Assembly: GCA_900312665.1 (NCBI GenBank)
Contig: ONZQ02000002.1
Span: forward strand, 3,249,863 to 3,313,862
Length of the DNA: 64,000 nucleotides
Direction of reading: 5' to 3'
Source of the DNA: Cephalotrichum gorgonifer
Lineage: Eukaryota > Ascomycota > Sordariomycetes > Microascales > Microascaceae
Shown here: in pieces, positions 1 to 10,157 of the stretch
Numbering within the stretch: the first letter of the stretch is position 1
How the letters are laid out: each line of letters starts with the position of its first letter
The notes under the pieces: generated by a model
Told to the model about the DNA's origin: nothing
What the model saw: the letters and a program-made list of their open reading frames with translations, nothing else
Databases searched by the model: none
Made by a program: the position numbers and the translations under genes

Positions 1-1360
1 TAAAAGTCTGTTGGAGGGTGGGCATGTGGTCTAATATCCACTTGAGTCGTTTCATATACTCCCGCGGCGCACCGTTGTACCCATGATGTATCCTCGTCAT
101 GAACGCCGGGCTGGACAGTATCCTCCACTCCAGAAGCTTGAGCTCGAAGGAGCTGAGGCGCTCGAACCACAACCAGAGCGCCTCGGCCAGCGCCTCGCGC
201 CCGTTCTCGGCGGCAAAGCACGCGTTGCAGCGCGACTCGTCCAGAGACGCCTCGGAGCGAGACCACTCTTCCGGTGTAGTCTCGCTGCGGCTGTAGCCGG
301 TGGCCACATTAGGCTTCCAATGAAGGAAGTCACCCCCGATGCGGAGGTTCCGGAGCTCCTGCCAGCACTCGCACCCCGGGCAGCGCGCCATGTACAGCGC
401 CATCGGCCTGTCGCGGGCGCCCTCGCGGTAGATAGCCTGGTAGAGGAGCGCGTTGTATCCGGGGCGCCTATTCTCCAGGGCATCCGAGAAGCCCGGGAAC
501 CAGCGGTCTAGATGCATGCCGAAGGTGACGGTGCGGCGGCTGGGTAGGATGGGCATCTTGGAGGTCTTGAGGCGCCGTCCACGTCCGTTGAGGTGTGGTC
601 GCAGGTCGCCGTGTTGGTAGCGGCACTCGTTGCACTTGCGGAGGTGGCGCTTGTTGCCGCAGCGTTCGCGCTCGATAACCTCTGCGTTATCGTCGTAGAT
701 GCGGAGCTTCTCCTCTGGAGTGAGGGCGTCGAATTCGGCCTGGGTGGTTTGGCTGATCCCTGCCATGCCGCTGGCTAGGAGGGTGCTCAGACTGTTGGAT
801 AGGGGGGGCTGGGCACGGTGGGCGGTGCCCCGGCCGCGCGTGACGCATATGGAGTAGCGCAGCCGCTGCTTCTTGTCTTCCCTGAGCGCGTCGTCGCCAG
901 TCTTGCCCTTCTTCGGGCGCCGGGATACCCTGTGGCCGGCGGGTTCCCAGGTAGTGACGGCGTGGCGAGGGTCGAAGATGAGTGGGCTGGGCTTGCGGTA
1001 GCCTAGCCTGAGGATAGAGTTGTTATCAAAGTATAGGTGGGGGAGGAGGCGGAGGCACGAGGTGCAGGCCCAGAGTATGTCGTTCCACTCCGGGTCTAGA
1101 GGGCCGGGTGAGATGTAGTTATCGCGGGAGCGGAAGGTAGGCGTAGGTCCTCCTTGCTCGGGCAGGAGTTCGAGCTGTAGGAGGCGTTCTGCGAAGTCTT
1201 TCTTTTTGGGGGAGACGACGAGGCGGAAGTGGGAGCTAGTCTGGCTGAGAGAGATGAGGCCGATGGGGTCAAGGTGGCGTATTATAGAGAATTGCAACTC
1301 CATAGGGAGGAGTGATAGGGAGACCGCCATCTTCATGCTTACGTGAGGAAGGTCTGCCAT
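1..1360 (-). CDS. F-box protein, 3' part beyond window edge
   Basis: One uninterrupted reading frame runs from an ATG at 1360 down through position 1 without a stop, so at least 453 residues are encoded and the C-terminus is missing. Residues about 17-50 read as an F-box (LLPMELQFSIIRHLDPIGL, followed by a serine/threonine-rich second helix), the domain that docks substrate adaptors to Skp1 in SCF ubiquitin ligases. Beyond it lie several Cys-x2-Cys pairs (CNECR, CPGCEC, CNACF) that could bind zinc, and a basic central stretch. The rest resembles the many fungal F-box proteins of unknown substrate. The next gene, on the same strand, stops about 500 bp upstream of this ATG. The F-box assignment is fairly firm; the target is unknown. 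Confidence 0.85.
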   Translation of the reverse strand, partial: MADLPHVSMKMAVSLSLLPMELQFSIIRHLDPIGLISLSQTSSHFRLVVSPKKKDFAERLLQLELLPEQGGPTPTFRSRDNYISPGPLDPEWNDILWACTSCLRLLPHLYFDNNSILRLGYRKPSPLIFDPRHAVTTWEPAGHRVSRRPKKGKTGDDALREDKKQRLRYSICVTRGRGTAHRAQPPLSNSLSTLLASGMAGISQTTQAEFDALTPEEKLRIYDDNAEVIERERCGNKRHLRKCNECRYQHGDLRPHLNGRGRRLKTSKMPILPSRRTVTFGMHLDRWFPGFSDALENRRPGYNALLYQAIYREGARDRPMALYMARCPGCECWQELRNLRIGGDFLHWKPNVATGYSRSETTPEEWSRSEASLDESRCNACFAAENGREALAEALWLWFERLSSFELKLLEWRILSSPAFMTRIHHGYNGAPREYMKRLKWILDHMPTLQQTF

Positions 1361-1862
1361 CGGTGGGAAGTTCGAGTGGGAAGTGAGGAAGCGAGGCAAG
1401 GCAATAAATATTTCTCTGGTTATAAGTAGTCTCCAGTATTACACGGAGTACTGTGCGAGCGCGCTTCGCCGCATTGAGTCACTGTCCGAGGGATTGTGGC
1501 TGAGGATCGCGCCAGCCAAGGTAAAACGAGGGCTGTAATTGGTTCAATCGGACTACGAATTCTAAATAGCCGACAGCCCATCAATATAACAGACCCACGT
1601 CAATAGACGGAGAGGAGAGAGTGTGTGGAAGCAACTTAGCCCCTGTCGCGTAAAATACCGAGCTCACGTGTAAGTGAGCTGCAATCACCATCGGCATAAA
1701 AGTCTTTTGCGAAAACCTCCTTCTAAAAGTGTCCGACTCAGACGGAGTGGCGCCAAGCTCGGCTGTCTATCTATTAATTTATCACACACACTTATCCACA
1801 CGCTGTTTTACAGAGATAACCAGTAACATCTAACTTGAGATCCAGCCCTGCCCCACGCACAA
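1361..1862. other. intergenic, no gene seen
   Basis: This is the promoter side of the F-box gene and the 3' side of the next gene, both on the minus strand. No convincing coding segment or RNA gene is visible. Confidence 0.6.
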
Positions 1863-2580
1863 TCAGGCAGCATTAGCCATAACGGCAAGCCCCATATTTA
1901 GGAGAGCAAGAGACCCAAGGGCCATGCCCTTGCCAGAAATAGCCTTATTCTCGGTCTCCGTCGGCGTCGGTTCGTCGGTGGGCGCTGTCGTCGTAGTCGG
2001 CTCGTCCAGATCGGTGTTGGACCCAGACCCAGACCCCCGGAGGTGACACTCAGCCAGGGCGCCTACGATCTTCATCCACTCATGCTGAGCCAGGTCGGGC
2101 CTGCTCCATGCAACGGGGCAGCTGGTGGCTAGCTCCGACATGGTCGCACTCTTGGCTGTCCAGAATGACACGGCGGATGAGATATAGGCCGAGTAGCTAG
2201 GAAGGACGTCCGCAGGCATGGCGGTGGTGAAGCCGCACCATTGCTCCGGCTCCGATATCGTACAGGAGAAGATGTCCTTGCCTGTCGCTGTAGCCATGCA
2301 CGGCTCGTTCGCCTTATCGCCAAAGCTTCCCAGCTCCCATTGGACATTACCGGTGGGCGTGGGGAGGTCGACGAAATACTGGGTGATGTTCTCCGTTATG
2401 CATTGCCAGGGGTCTTCAGAGATCGTGCGAGCTGGCGGCTCTGCCGTCGTGGTGTCTGCTTGCCTTCGCTCGAGCGATGTTCGGGTGGCAGGCGGCACGC
2501 CAGCCACGGAGGAGGCGAATGTACTCGGAGCCGCTGTGAGGACGGCAGCAAACGCCACCTAGCAAGATGTTGAAGTGCAT
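1863..2580 (-). CDS. secreted GPI-anchored DUF7735-like protein, frame break in signal peptide
   Basis: The main frame (from 2558 down to the stop at 1863) encodes about 230 residues: a mature domain with conserved Trp and Cys (WQC near the start, later EQWCGFTTAMP and AECHLRG), a Thr/Pro/Glu-rich linker, and a hydrophobic C-terminal tail after GKG that looks like a GPI attachment signal. The cysteine pattern is like the fungal DUF7735 family of small cell-surface proteins, whose function is unknown. The frame has no ATG: a TAG lies directly upstream of the GTG at 2558. An ATG at 2578-2580 opens a different frame for seven codons (MHFNILL). That start and the hydrophobic VAFAAVLTAA of the main frame would together form a typical signal peptide, but they are one base out of register. 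This may be a true frameshift, an assembly error, or an unrecognised 5' exon. Confidence 0.7.
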
Positions 2581-2671
2581 AGTTTCGAGGGTCCGCTTCA
2601 GATGATAAGACAATTGAGTTTCGAGAGGCGAAAGAAATCAACGAGGGATGGAGTCGAGGGAGGAAACTAAA

Positions 2672-2703
2672 GGACGAGAGGGAGAGAGAGATTGAGAGAG
2701 AGC
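2672..2703 (-). promoter_or_regulatory. pyrimidine-rich tract upstream of a start codon
   Basis: On the minus strand this stretch is almost pure C/T, about 90-125 bp before the ATG at 2580. Such CT-rich tracts commonly precede transcription starts in filamentous fungi. It suggests that the ATG at 2580, not a distant upstream exon, is the true start of the DUF7735-like gene. Confidence 0.4.
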
Positions 2704-3902
2704 TCTGGTCTCTTGGCCGGTCAAGGCTGGAGACTAAAGTAGCGAAATCGAGGGAGATTGAGCAGAACCTCCTCCGTGTCAGTAAGATTGGATGGGACCT
2801 TATTCGTAGTAGTGCCAAGCATCCCGCTAACAGGACCGGTGCCCCGGCTAATCAGGCCTTGTATATGAGGGGCCCACAACACTTCGGCCGCACTTCCCAG
2901 TAGTACTTGTACGACGTAGCCTAACGCAAGCAAGTGTAACCCCAGAACCTACAAGGATGCTAGACGCCTGAGCAGCTTGGGGAGGGACCGAAGTTTCTTC
3001 CGGCCGGCTGAGCCCGACCCACTAACGAAACTGGAAGGTACTTGGACATACATGCGTTGGATGCTGGTGCACCGTTGAGGGCGAACCTCCTCTTGTGCCG
3101 GCTGTCGAAAGGCCCTGTCCACATCGTGGTCTCGAAGAGAAGGCAGAACGTGTCCTTCCATTCTCTCCTTTCCACAAGATGTGTGCCACCAGGAGTGGGG
3201 TATACGCAGTGCTTTTAAGATTGGACTGCAACTCATTAAGGGCCAATGCGGCTAGGAAAGTGGAGTTTGGGGGTGATGTCGCGCGCCAAGTGCACTTAAA
3301 GTTGAAAGGGGCTGTCCAGCCCCTCCAGCCGGGAGAAATATTACGCTTGGATCATGACCAATCGTGCGGGAGGGCTCTCAATACTCCCTCCGCAGTGTCA
3401 AGAGTGGGCAGGTGGTTACGATCTAACCCGAACACGTATGTTCCACCCATGATAGATATTCTTGGGCTGCGAGTACAAGTATTGGACATCGTACTATGGT
3501 TCTGTTAAATTGGGTCAATAGAGGACCCTCTTCAGCACCAACAGTGAGGTTGGTCTTTGCCCGAATTTCGCATTGGTACTCATATGTATACTTGTAATTT
3601 GATATCTGACCCTGGACATGGTGCTACGTCGTAGTACCGGTGGCTGCGATGCAACAGCCCAGCCGGTCGTGCATATATTGATCTGAAGGCTCCACCCGGA
3701 TACCTTCCGACCTCCTTCCGAAAGAGCTAACCTGACCGGAATCACCCCGATGAACCAAATAGGGAAAGCGCCAGGTGGGCGCGGTAATTAAAAGAAAACT
3801 ACTTAAGACCCAGCTTGCATCTCCTCCCTACTTGTAGATATCCCTCAGTACCACTAGTCGTCATTTCCAGAACCACATCGCCTACATAAGAATCAGCTCA
3901 CC
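2704..3902. other. intergenic, no gene seen
   Basis: About 1.2 kb lie between divergently transcribed genes. Short open frames exist on both strands, but none shows domain content, splice-linked continuity or composition typical of a gene. It probably holds both promoters. Confidence 0.5.
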
Positions 3903-4739
3903 ATGCTGGACCTCGAAGACATCACCTATTCCCGCACAGACACAACCGCCGCTATAAGCGATTACTATCACTTTCTCACTCTCACATACATGAATGATTC
4001 ACAAGTCATCTATCCCCCCGCAGAAGGCTGGCCAAGCATTATCAACGCCGACCCCGAGATCCTACAATCCCTGGGCAAGTCAGACGAAGTGTTGGAATTA
4101 CTTGCCCACCTGCCCTATATACGCTCTTCTTCAAGTGAACACGAGGCACAAGGTGGTGCTGGCTGTATCTTTGCAGACTGGCAAGATCTCTTCTCACTCC
4201 TTGCTGGACCAACAGGTCGTTTTAATACAGACGATCTCCGTGTTTTTACCGAGGGTCCTGTGTTTTCCCAGTTTGAGGCTCCTCACACGTTTAGCCTTAG
4301 AGGTGGGGGTCGCGAAAATCCCGTCATCGTGCTGGATACAATGCTCGGAATCATCCACTGGGAGGAGTGTCCAGACAGGATTGAAACGCAGCATTATTCA
4401 GAATCAGTTGACTATACGGAATTGCTTGATGATGACTCGTCTGATGAGACGGACCAAGAAGAGGTACTTTGGCGCCAAAGTGCAACAGCATGGGCCATCC
4501 CTGACTTCTTCGAGGTCCTCAAGGCTCAGTTTAGAGAGCTCCATTGGATTCCCATGAGCCCCTATATTGTGGAAAACACCTCTACATCGTTGAACTACAC
4601 AGAAGGCATCGTGCCCATGCTACAGGATATCTATTGCCGGCATGGCTGGCCCGACTTGACTACGTATCGCAAATCCGAATGTCTGGAGGCAGTGAAGAAG
4701 GCCATGGTCGAAAATTATCCCAATGAAAGTTACTTTTAG
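3903..4739 (+). CDS. hypothetical protein, 278 aa
   Basis: A single-exon frame with a good start context (tcaccATG) encodes 278 residues. The protein is acidic, with an Asp/Glu-rich stretch (LLDDDSSDETDQEE) near residue 175 and no signal peptide or membrane segment. The C-terminal part has a Trp-Pro-Asp-Leu motif and a final charged helix (ECLEAVKKAMVENYP). This ending recalls uncharacterised fungal proteins seen in many ascomycetes, but I cannot name a function. Even codon use and the length of the frame support a real gene. Its neighbours, a GPI protein and a GH43 enzyme, give no clear hint about its role. Confidence 0.75.
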   Translation: MLDLEDITYSRTDTTAAISDYYHFLTLTYMNDSQVIYPPAEGWPSIINADPEILQSLGKSDEVLELLAHLPYIRSSSSEHEAQGGAGCIFADWQDLFSLLAGPTGRFNTDDLRVFTEGPVFSQFEAPHTFSLRGGGRENPVIVLDTMLGIIHWEECPDRIETQHYSESVDYTELLDDDSSDETDQEEVLWRQSATAWAIPDFFEVLKAQFRELHWIPMSPYIVENTSTSLNYTEGIVPMLQDIYCRHGWPDLTTYRKSECLEAVKKAMVENYPNESYF

Positions 4740-5199
4740 TAGCTAGCATAACTGTGCGCGGAGCGCAGGATTGATGGCTCTGCTGTTTGACACTGAGGGG
4801 TCAAACCAACCGCAACTATTGTGGTGCAGGACGAATACATGCCAGTCCGGCAGCTCAGAGAAGCCAGAGCCCGGGCCGATGTTTTGGTGACGCGAGAACA
4901 CTCGGGACTCCTGTATATAAAGTCCCTAAGACCCCCCCTTCGATATGCATAGGATGCTCGATCAACCTGGTGAAACTGCGGTGGCCAATTCGTATATGCT
5001 GAACTGTCTAGATGTAATACTGAATGTTCTTCATTGAATTATTCAAGAGTAGCCATACTATTAATCTCCGTTGTGGAGCACTAGAAAAAGACACGCGACA
5101 ATTGAACATGCGGCAAGAACCTGGCACTGGGATCGATTGCGTCTTATGTTTTGCAGGTGCACAGTTTTGTCCCAGGGTGCCCGCTACCTCCCTTTACGA
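4740..5199. other. intergenic between convergent genes
   Basis: This is 3' flank of two convergent genes. No coding or RNA feature is seen. Confidence 0.6.
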
Positions 5200-6177
5200 T
5201 TATTCGCTAAACTTGAGACTCCAACCGACATTCTTCTCAGGGCCCGGCACGTTCTTGCGCGAGTACTCGACGCCGTCGACCCATCGGAAGGATCCACTGA
5301 ACCACTCCCGGTTCTCCCACTTATACTCCGTGCCCTTCGGGACGGCATGGTACATGAAGGGGTAATCCACGTCGGGGTCGACGCTGGCATCGATCCGGCC
5401 CGCCGGAAGCGCAAAGGTATGGTGGCCTGGTCCGTTGACCTCTTTTGTCGTTCCCCACCCTTCCATCATCTGGTTCTCATGTGAGCCCATAACGCAGCCG
5501 TTTGACTTGTACCAATCCCACACGTTGGTGGGATCGCCACCCTTCTTTAGCCGCAGGTCACCGAGGCAATAACTATCGCTCCAACTGCCGTCGGCCGAGT
5601 AGACGATGTGCAGCTGGCCGTCGGGGTCGATGATGGGCTCGGGCCCCTCGTTGATCCAAGGATTTCCCACCACTCGCTCCCACGGCTCGCGCGGCTGCGA
5701 TATGATGTGTCGGGGTCCCGTCGGCTCCCCGGGTCCATTCATGCGGCAGATGTACAGGTTCTGCTCCACATTTTCATCTCCCGCCCAGCCGGACCATACG
5801 AACCACAGCTCATCATTGTAGCGGAACAGCGCGCCGTCGATGGCCCACTTATCGTCAGGCAGCTTCAACTCGAACTCATCGGCTGTGTAGTTGGTGCCAG
5901 GCACGTCCGAGCTGATGACGTACATGCGGTGGGCGTCGTTCGCACCCGCGGAGAAGTAAATGAAGAACTCGCCGTCGTCGCCGCCGATCTCGGGAGCCCA
6001 GATGTTATGGAGCGCGCTGGTGTCTTTCCAGACCTCCTGCGGCGTCGCGCTGCCGAAGTCATCCAGGCTTGCGGCTTTGCGAGTGGATACACCGCCGTTG
6101 CGCGCCTGGACGGAGTAGTAGAAATTGTCCGTGTGCAGGAGAGCGCTCGGGTCGGCGCCGTGCATTACGCTTGTCAT
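5200..6177 (-). CDS. glycoside hydrolase family 43, arabinofuranosidase-like
   Basis: A single exon encodes 325 residues covering one five-bladed beta-propeller of the GH43 fold. The three catalytic carboxylates are visible: Asp9 in GADPS (general base), Asp114 in WAIDGAL (pKa modulator) and Glu177 in WINEGPEP (general acid). GH43 enzymes of this type release arabinose or xylose from plant hemicellulose or pectin; the exact substrate cannot be told here. From the ATG used, the protein has no signal peptide. Directly upstream, 34 in-frame codons without an ATG (6178-6279, after a TAG) encode a basic then hydrophobic segment (KRKGAAVAIAATF) that resembles a signal peptide lacking its start. Secretion is therefore uncertain. 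Confidence 0.88.
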   Translation of the reverse strand: MTSVMHGADPSALLHTDNFYYSVQARNGGVSTRKAASLDDFGSATPQEVWKDTSALHNIWAPEIGGDDGEFFIYFSAGANDAHRMYVISSDVPGTNYTADEFELKLPDDKWAIDGALFRYNDELWFVWSGWAGDENVEQNLYICRMNGPGEPTGPRHIISQPREPWERVVGNPWINEGPEPIIDPDGQLHIVYSADGSWSDSYCLGDLRLKKGGDPTNVWDWYKSNGCVMGSHENQMMEGWGTTKEVNGPGHHTFALPAGRIDASVDPDVDYPFMYHAVPKGTEYKWENREWFSGSFRWVDGVEYSRKNVPGPEKNVGWSLKFSE

Positions 6178-6887
6178 TGTAACGATTGTCGAGAGGCTGG
6201 TAGGGGCTCCTGGGGACTGTGTGAAGGAAAGATGAGTGGTAAACGTCGCAGCAATAGCAACGGCGGCGCCCTTTCTCTTCTATTTTAAGGGAGGATTGCA
6301 GAAAAAAGGGGGGGGATGGTGACGAAAAACGAATTCCTTAATCAGCCGTGGTGTCTACCCTTGAAAGCCGACGTTCTTTCCGACCACGCATACATGCGCG
6401 CGCTACTCCCTGAATTTGAGGGACGGGGTAGTTAGAGGAGGCAGTGTAACGTCATTCCGAATCCAACGGTCGGTGAGCTTCCCATGGCGCAGCGACGATC
6501 TCCTAAATACGAAGTGAGACAATATGGGCCAATTAACGGACAGAGTTCTCCAGCAAGCGAGAGGACTGGGTGGCAGTGTGGTGAAGCTGTCAGACTCCAT
6601 CCCTGCTTTAAACGATCTTCTTCATCCCCCACACGGGTGAGATCTCCCCAAGCGGCAGGATCGACAAATCTCTGATTGGCCCGTTCCGTGAAGGATCGAA
6701 TTCGTCCTTGCCACACGGCCGTGCCGCATTTGGGCGGGCTGTTTGATTCATGCTTCACTGGAACTACCCATAGCCGCAAGTTACATGGTTGTGCCATGGC
6801 GAAACAGACCGTAATGCAAGAAAAATGTCAAATAGAGAGTCATGTTAGAGATCTGGACGCCTGCGTCCCCCCCTTCATCCCCGGGTA
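6178..6887. other. intergenic, promoter side of the GH43 gene
   Basis: A poly-G/poly-A stretch lies near 6301-6317. The first 102 bp, read in frame with the GH43 gene, look like a signal peptide without a start codon. No other gene is seen. Confidence 0.5.
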
Positions 6888-8758
6888 CTAAACCACGAGG
6901 TTGCGTAGCAGGAACCCCCCGTTCTGAAGGCTCTGGAAGACACCATCGGGGTCATACTTTGCGGCAACTGTCCGCAACCCCTTGACGTTCTCTGCTCCAT
7001 AACTTCCCAGGACATCATCCGGGGCACCCGCGAAAGTCGAAGATACGTACTCAAGAAGCAGGCCCAATTCCCTTGCCAACCGCCGGGTTCCTTTTGACAG
7101 TTCGGAAAGGGCCTTGGATGCGACCGCATCGTTGTCTTCCCCTGCCCACTCAGCAGTGAAGACCCACCCTGGATGTATAATATATCAGCTTCCTTTCTTT
7201 GGCAGTATACTGTGTCACGGGAGTGTCGGGAGAGAGAGGCGCCTTACAGTCTTGCATAACCTTCTTTAGCCCTAGTGGGTTGCCCCCTTGCCCAATCCCG
7301 GCCTCCACGCACGAGGGGCCGACAGGCTGGGCGGTGTAGTGTATCTGGACAGCGTCTGGAAGGCCGCGCGTCACTTCCTGGAAGATCTTGTTGATACCCT
7401 CGTACAGTTCTTTCGAGGGTTCCGTAGTAACAGTGGATATCGCCCGTCTGAACGCATATCCCCGCGTCCCAGCCCCCGAATTAGTTTTGTGTGTGAGACA
7501 TGACTTTCTTTGCATGGAAAGCTAATGAACAGCTTACCGTAGGGTATCTTCGGGACGAGCCATGGCCTTCGCCAGTGATAGAATCGTACCGTTGGTAGTC
7601 GGCACTACGTTGGCTTGTAGACTTGGCAACTTCGAGAACGCATCGAACACATTCGGTGGCTCGGCGGGGGTGTCAGCGTAGAGCAGCCCGACCACCACTA
7701 TTCCGCTTCTGAAGTTGACGAAGAATCCAATATTGGAATCAGCTTCCATGGCCTTGTGAACCTCAGTGCTTGTGTTGATGATGGGGCTCATGTCAGAACC
7801 GTCGTAGAGGCTGATAGTGTACTGTGTCTTGATCAGAGGGTACGTAGCGATGTCGAATCGGGTTACCACGCCTGTTTAGTTTTGGGATCGGTTAGGGGCG
7901 GTATCTCACTCAATAGTCAGAAGATTATGCTCCGTACCAAAGTTTGTACCTCCGCCTTTGAGGGCCCAGAAGAGGTCTGAGTTCGTCTCTGCGTTGGCGC
8001 TTACTTGGCTGCCATCTGCCAGGACAACCTAGGCTACCAGTCAGATAGTAGATCATAGAAGGGACCGGAAGGATGGAGGGCCGTTTCAATACCTCAAAGC
8101 TTCGAACGTTGTCTGCGCCGAGGCCAAACCTGTTTGGGAACGGTCCCAAGCCTCCTATTTGATATAGCAGCAAATAAGTTTAGCCCAGTCTCAGGAGAAA
8201 GGTCAAGCAAAAAAGGAGTAACACGACATACCTCCTAGCAGAAACCCACCAATGCAAACTTCCTCTTGTCGCCCACCCACAGCCGAGCGTCCTTCACCCT
8301 CAAGCCAAGTGAATACCTCTCCCCACGTATTCCCAGCCCCAATATGCGCCACACCATCCTCCTCTAGCGTCTTTGACTTCAGACGGCTGAGGTCCAGGAC
8401 AACTCCGTTCTCGATGCTGTTGAAGCCGGCGTTGGGGTTATGTCCGCCCCCTCGAATGGCAAACTTGGATCCCGTCTTCTGGATGATTGCAAGTGCATCG
8501 GCGACTTCCTGGGAGGTGGCGAGGGATACATACGCGGTGGATGGGATCCAGCATGTCTGAGACCTGTATATCTTTCATGAGTGACTGTGCCAGGGAAGTA
8601 GATACGGGGCGGGGATGAGGTTTTGGCTACCAAGGCTTCCTAACTTCAGCCTCAAATCCCATATCGTCGTGGTGTGTAAGGTCTCGTCCTGGGAAAGCGG
8701 CCCTCAGGAGGTTAGATGCCGCGGCTGCGCTCTCTGTAGCAACTGAATCGGTAGACAT
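6888..8758 (-). CDS. FAD-linked oxidoreductase (FAD_binding_4), 7 exons
   Basis: Exons derived from splice consensus are 8631-8758, 8232-8563, 8093-8154, 7938-8028, 7538-7871, 7248-7447 and 6888-7168, giving 475 residues in continuous frame. The N-terminal half is the PCMH-type FAD domain: His84 in RGGGHN is the expected histidine for covalent 8-alpha flavin attachment, followed by GGFLLGG and the ALKGGGTNFG segment. The C-terminus has the berberine-bridge-enzyme-like ending SYG..N...L..V..KYDPDGVFQ. The second flavin-linking cysteine of bicovalent members is not visible at its usual place, so attachment is probably through histidine only. There is no signal peptide. Such enzymes oxidise alcohols, amines or secondary-metabolite intermediates; the substrate is unknown, and no PKS or NRPS lies nearby. 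Confidence 0.9.
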
Positions 8759-10157
8759 AATGGGTTACACAGTGGACGGGTTCTATATATCTGGATGTAG
8801 TTCCTGAAGGTCAGTTCGAGAGAATTTGGGGAGGCCAAGAAGAGTGAGAATGGGTTCCGTGGAGGTTTAACAACGCTCAAGACGCCCGAAGGATAAGCAG
8901 GAAGCATGCTCTACGATACTGTATGGATGCCCAATGATCGTTTGTGGGAAATGCATCCTAGGACGTCATTCTATTCCGCCAGGTGCGGATTCTTTCCATA
9001 TTATGTGTTTTCCCCGATTCAAGGCTTGGCTCGTTTCGTACTCTAACTTCTACAGAGAGTCTCACGCTGCTGACGGGCATTAGGTCAATCCATCTCCGTG
9101 AGAGGCGGCCTTGACCTTGCTGACTGAGGCACACAGTACCCCCCACGACGCAACGGTTAACATAGGACTTCGACACCGTATGTTCGGAGGTGTGATCTAT
9201 ATCGAGCCAAATAACCGAAGAATCACTTTCGGGTTTGGAAATGCGATATAGTACATATAGCACTTTGGACGCCGCAGATGACGGGACTGTACAACTCAGT
9301 TGGAATTGGCTCCTATGATTCTGCTCCGTGTTTGAAGACTATATGAAGCTCACTATTGGATTAGGAATCTTATATTGCTTCTTCGCATTAGCCGGTCCTT
9401 CAAGCTCACGGCATAGTGCATTTGGTGAGTATAGTTGAAACCTTCAGACCCAGTAGCTACTTTAAAGTATTTTCTCTAGGGAGCAGACTGTCATACCTGA
9501 GAGGTTGCGTATCTACCCGACCTGACGCCGCCTTATTGAAGGCAAGTGTTAACATGATGTAACCTAGCTGAGGATGCTATAATTAATGAGTTAATGTTTC
9601 ACTGGTGGTTTACCGACATTCCAGGTGAAGCACGTCTTACCCACTGAGCTGCCAAGATATGCAGCTGACAGGTATGTATGTATGTCCTATGTAATCATGT
9701 ACACTAGGTGGGACGGACCTGCCACTAATTCGGCAGATTATTATGCACTGCAGGCATTACATACGGAGAACACTGGCTGTAATAAACAGCTAATGAGAGA
9801 GGGAGGGTTCACACCGGGTAAGAAGTTGCTTCAAACTTTAATGACGATTTTCTTGAATCGGCGAGGCATGGGACTCCCAACAGTCCCTCGAACAAACCCG
9901 CCCTCGCACGTGCGAGCATGCGAGCAAGGATGTGCCTAGGAGCAGTCAGGGCGGTGTAACATTTCTCCGTCTGGGGCTGAACCCACAACATCGTTACTTG
10001 GAACGCGTTGGAACAGCAGTCATCTTCTCCCTCTTATTCTCCCCACTACCGACCATCACACACCAAATTTGGCATCCCTGAGAAATAATCAGATCTCTCC
10101 ACCACTAAGATTCGCCTTGTTGTAAATTTGCACGTCGTTTCTCTTCAGTAATACGAG
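8759..10157. other. intergenic, no gene seen
   Basis: About 1.4 kb separate the divergent FAD oxidoreductase and GTPase genes. A short stretch at 9626-9653 resembles a tRNA D-arm on the minus strand but does not continue as a tRNA. No coding gene is supported. Confidence 0.5.

Noticed and set aside
3095..3508. 137-codon plus-strand frame in the gap before 3903
   Set aside because: No recognisable domain and overlapping frames on the other strand; treated as chance.
5608..6288. Long plus-strand open frame opposite the GH43 gene
   Set aside because: It is a shadow of the GH43 coding sequence; the minus strand has the catalytic motifs.
6888..8758. Bicovalent flavin attachment in the FAD oxidoreductase
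   Set aside because: His84 is present, but the cysteine in EEVCIGG is not at the position of the flavin-linking cysteine in bicovalent berberine-bridge enzymes.
9626..9653. tRNA-like D-arm on the minus strand
   Set aside because: The stretch GGCAGCTCAGTGGGTAAGAC resembles a tRNA D-arm, but no anticodon stem, T-arm or acceptor stem follows.
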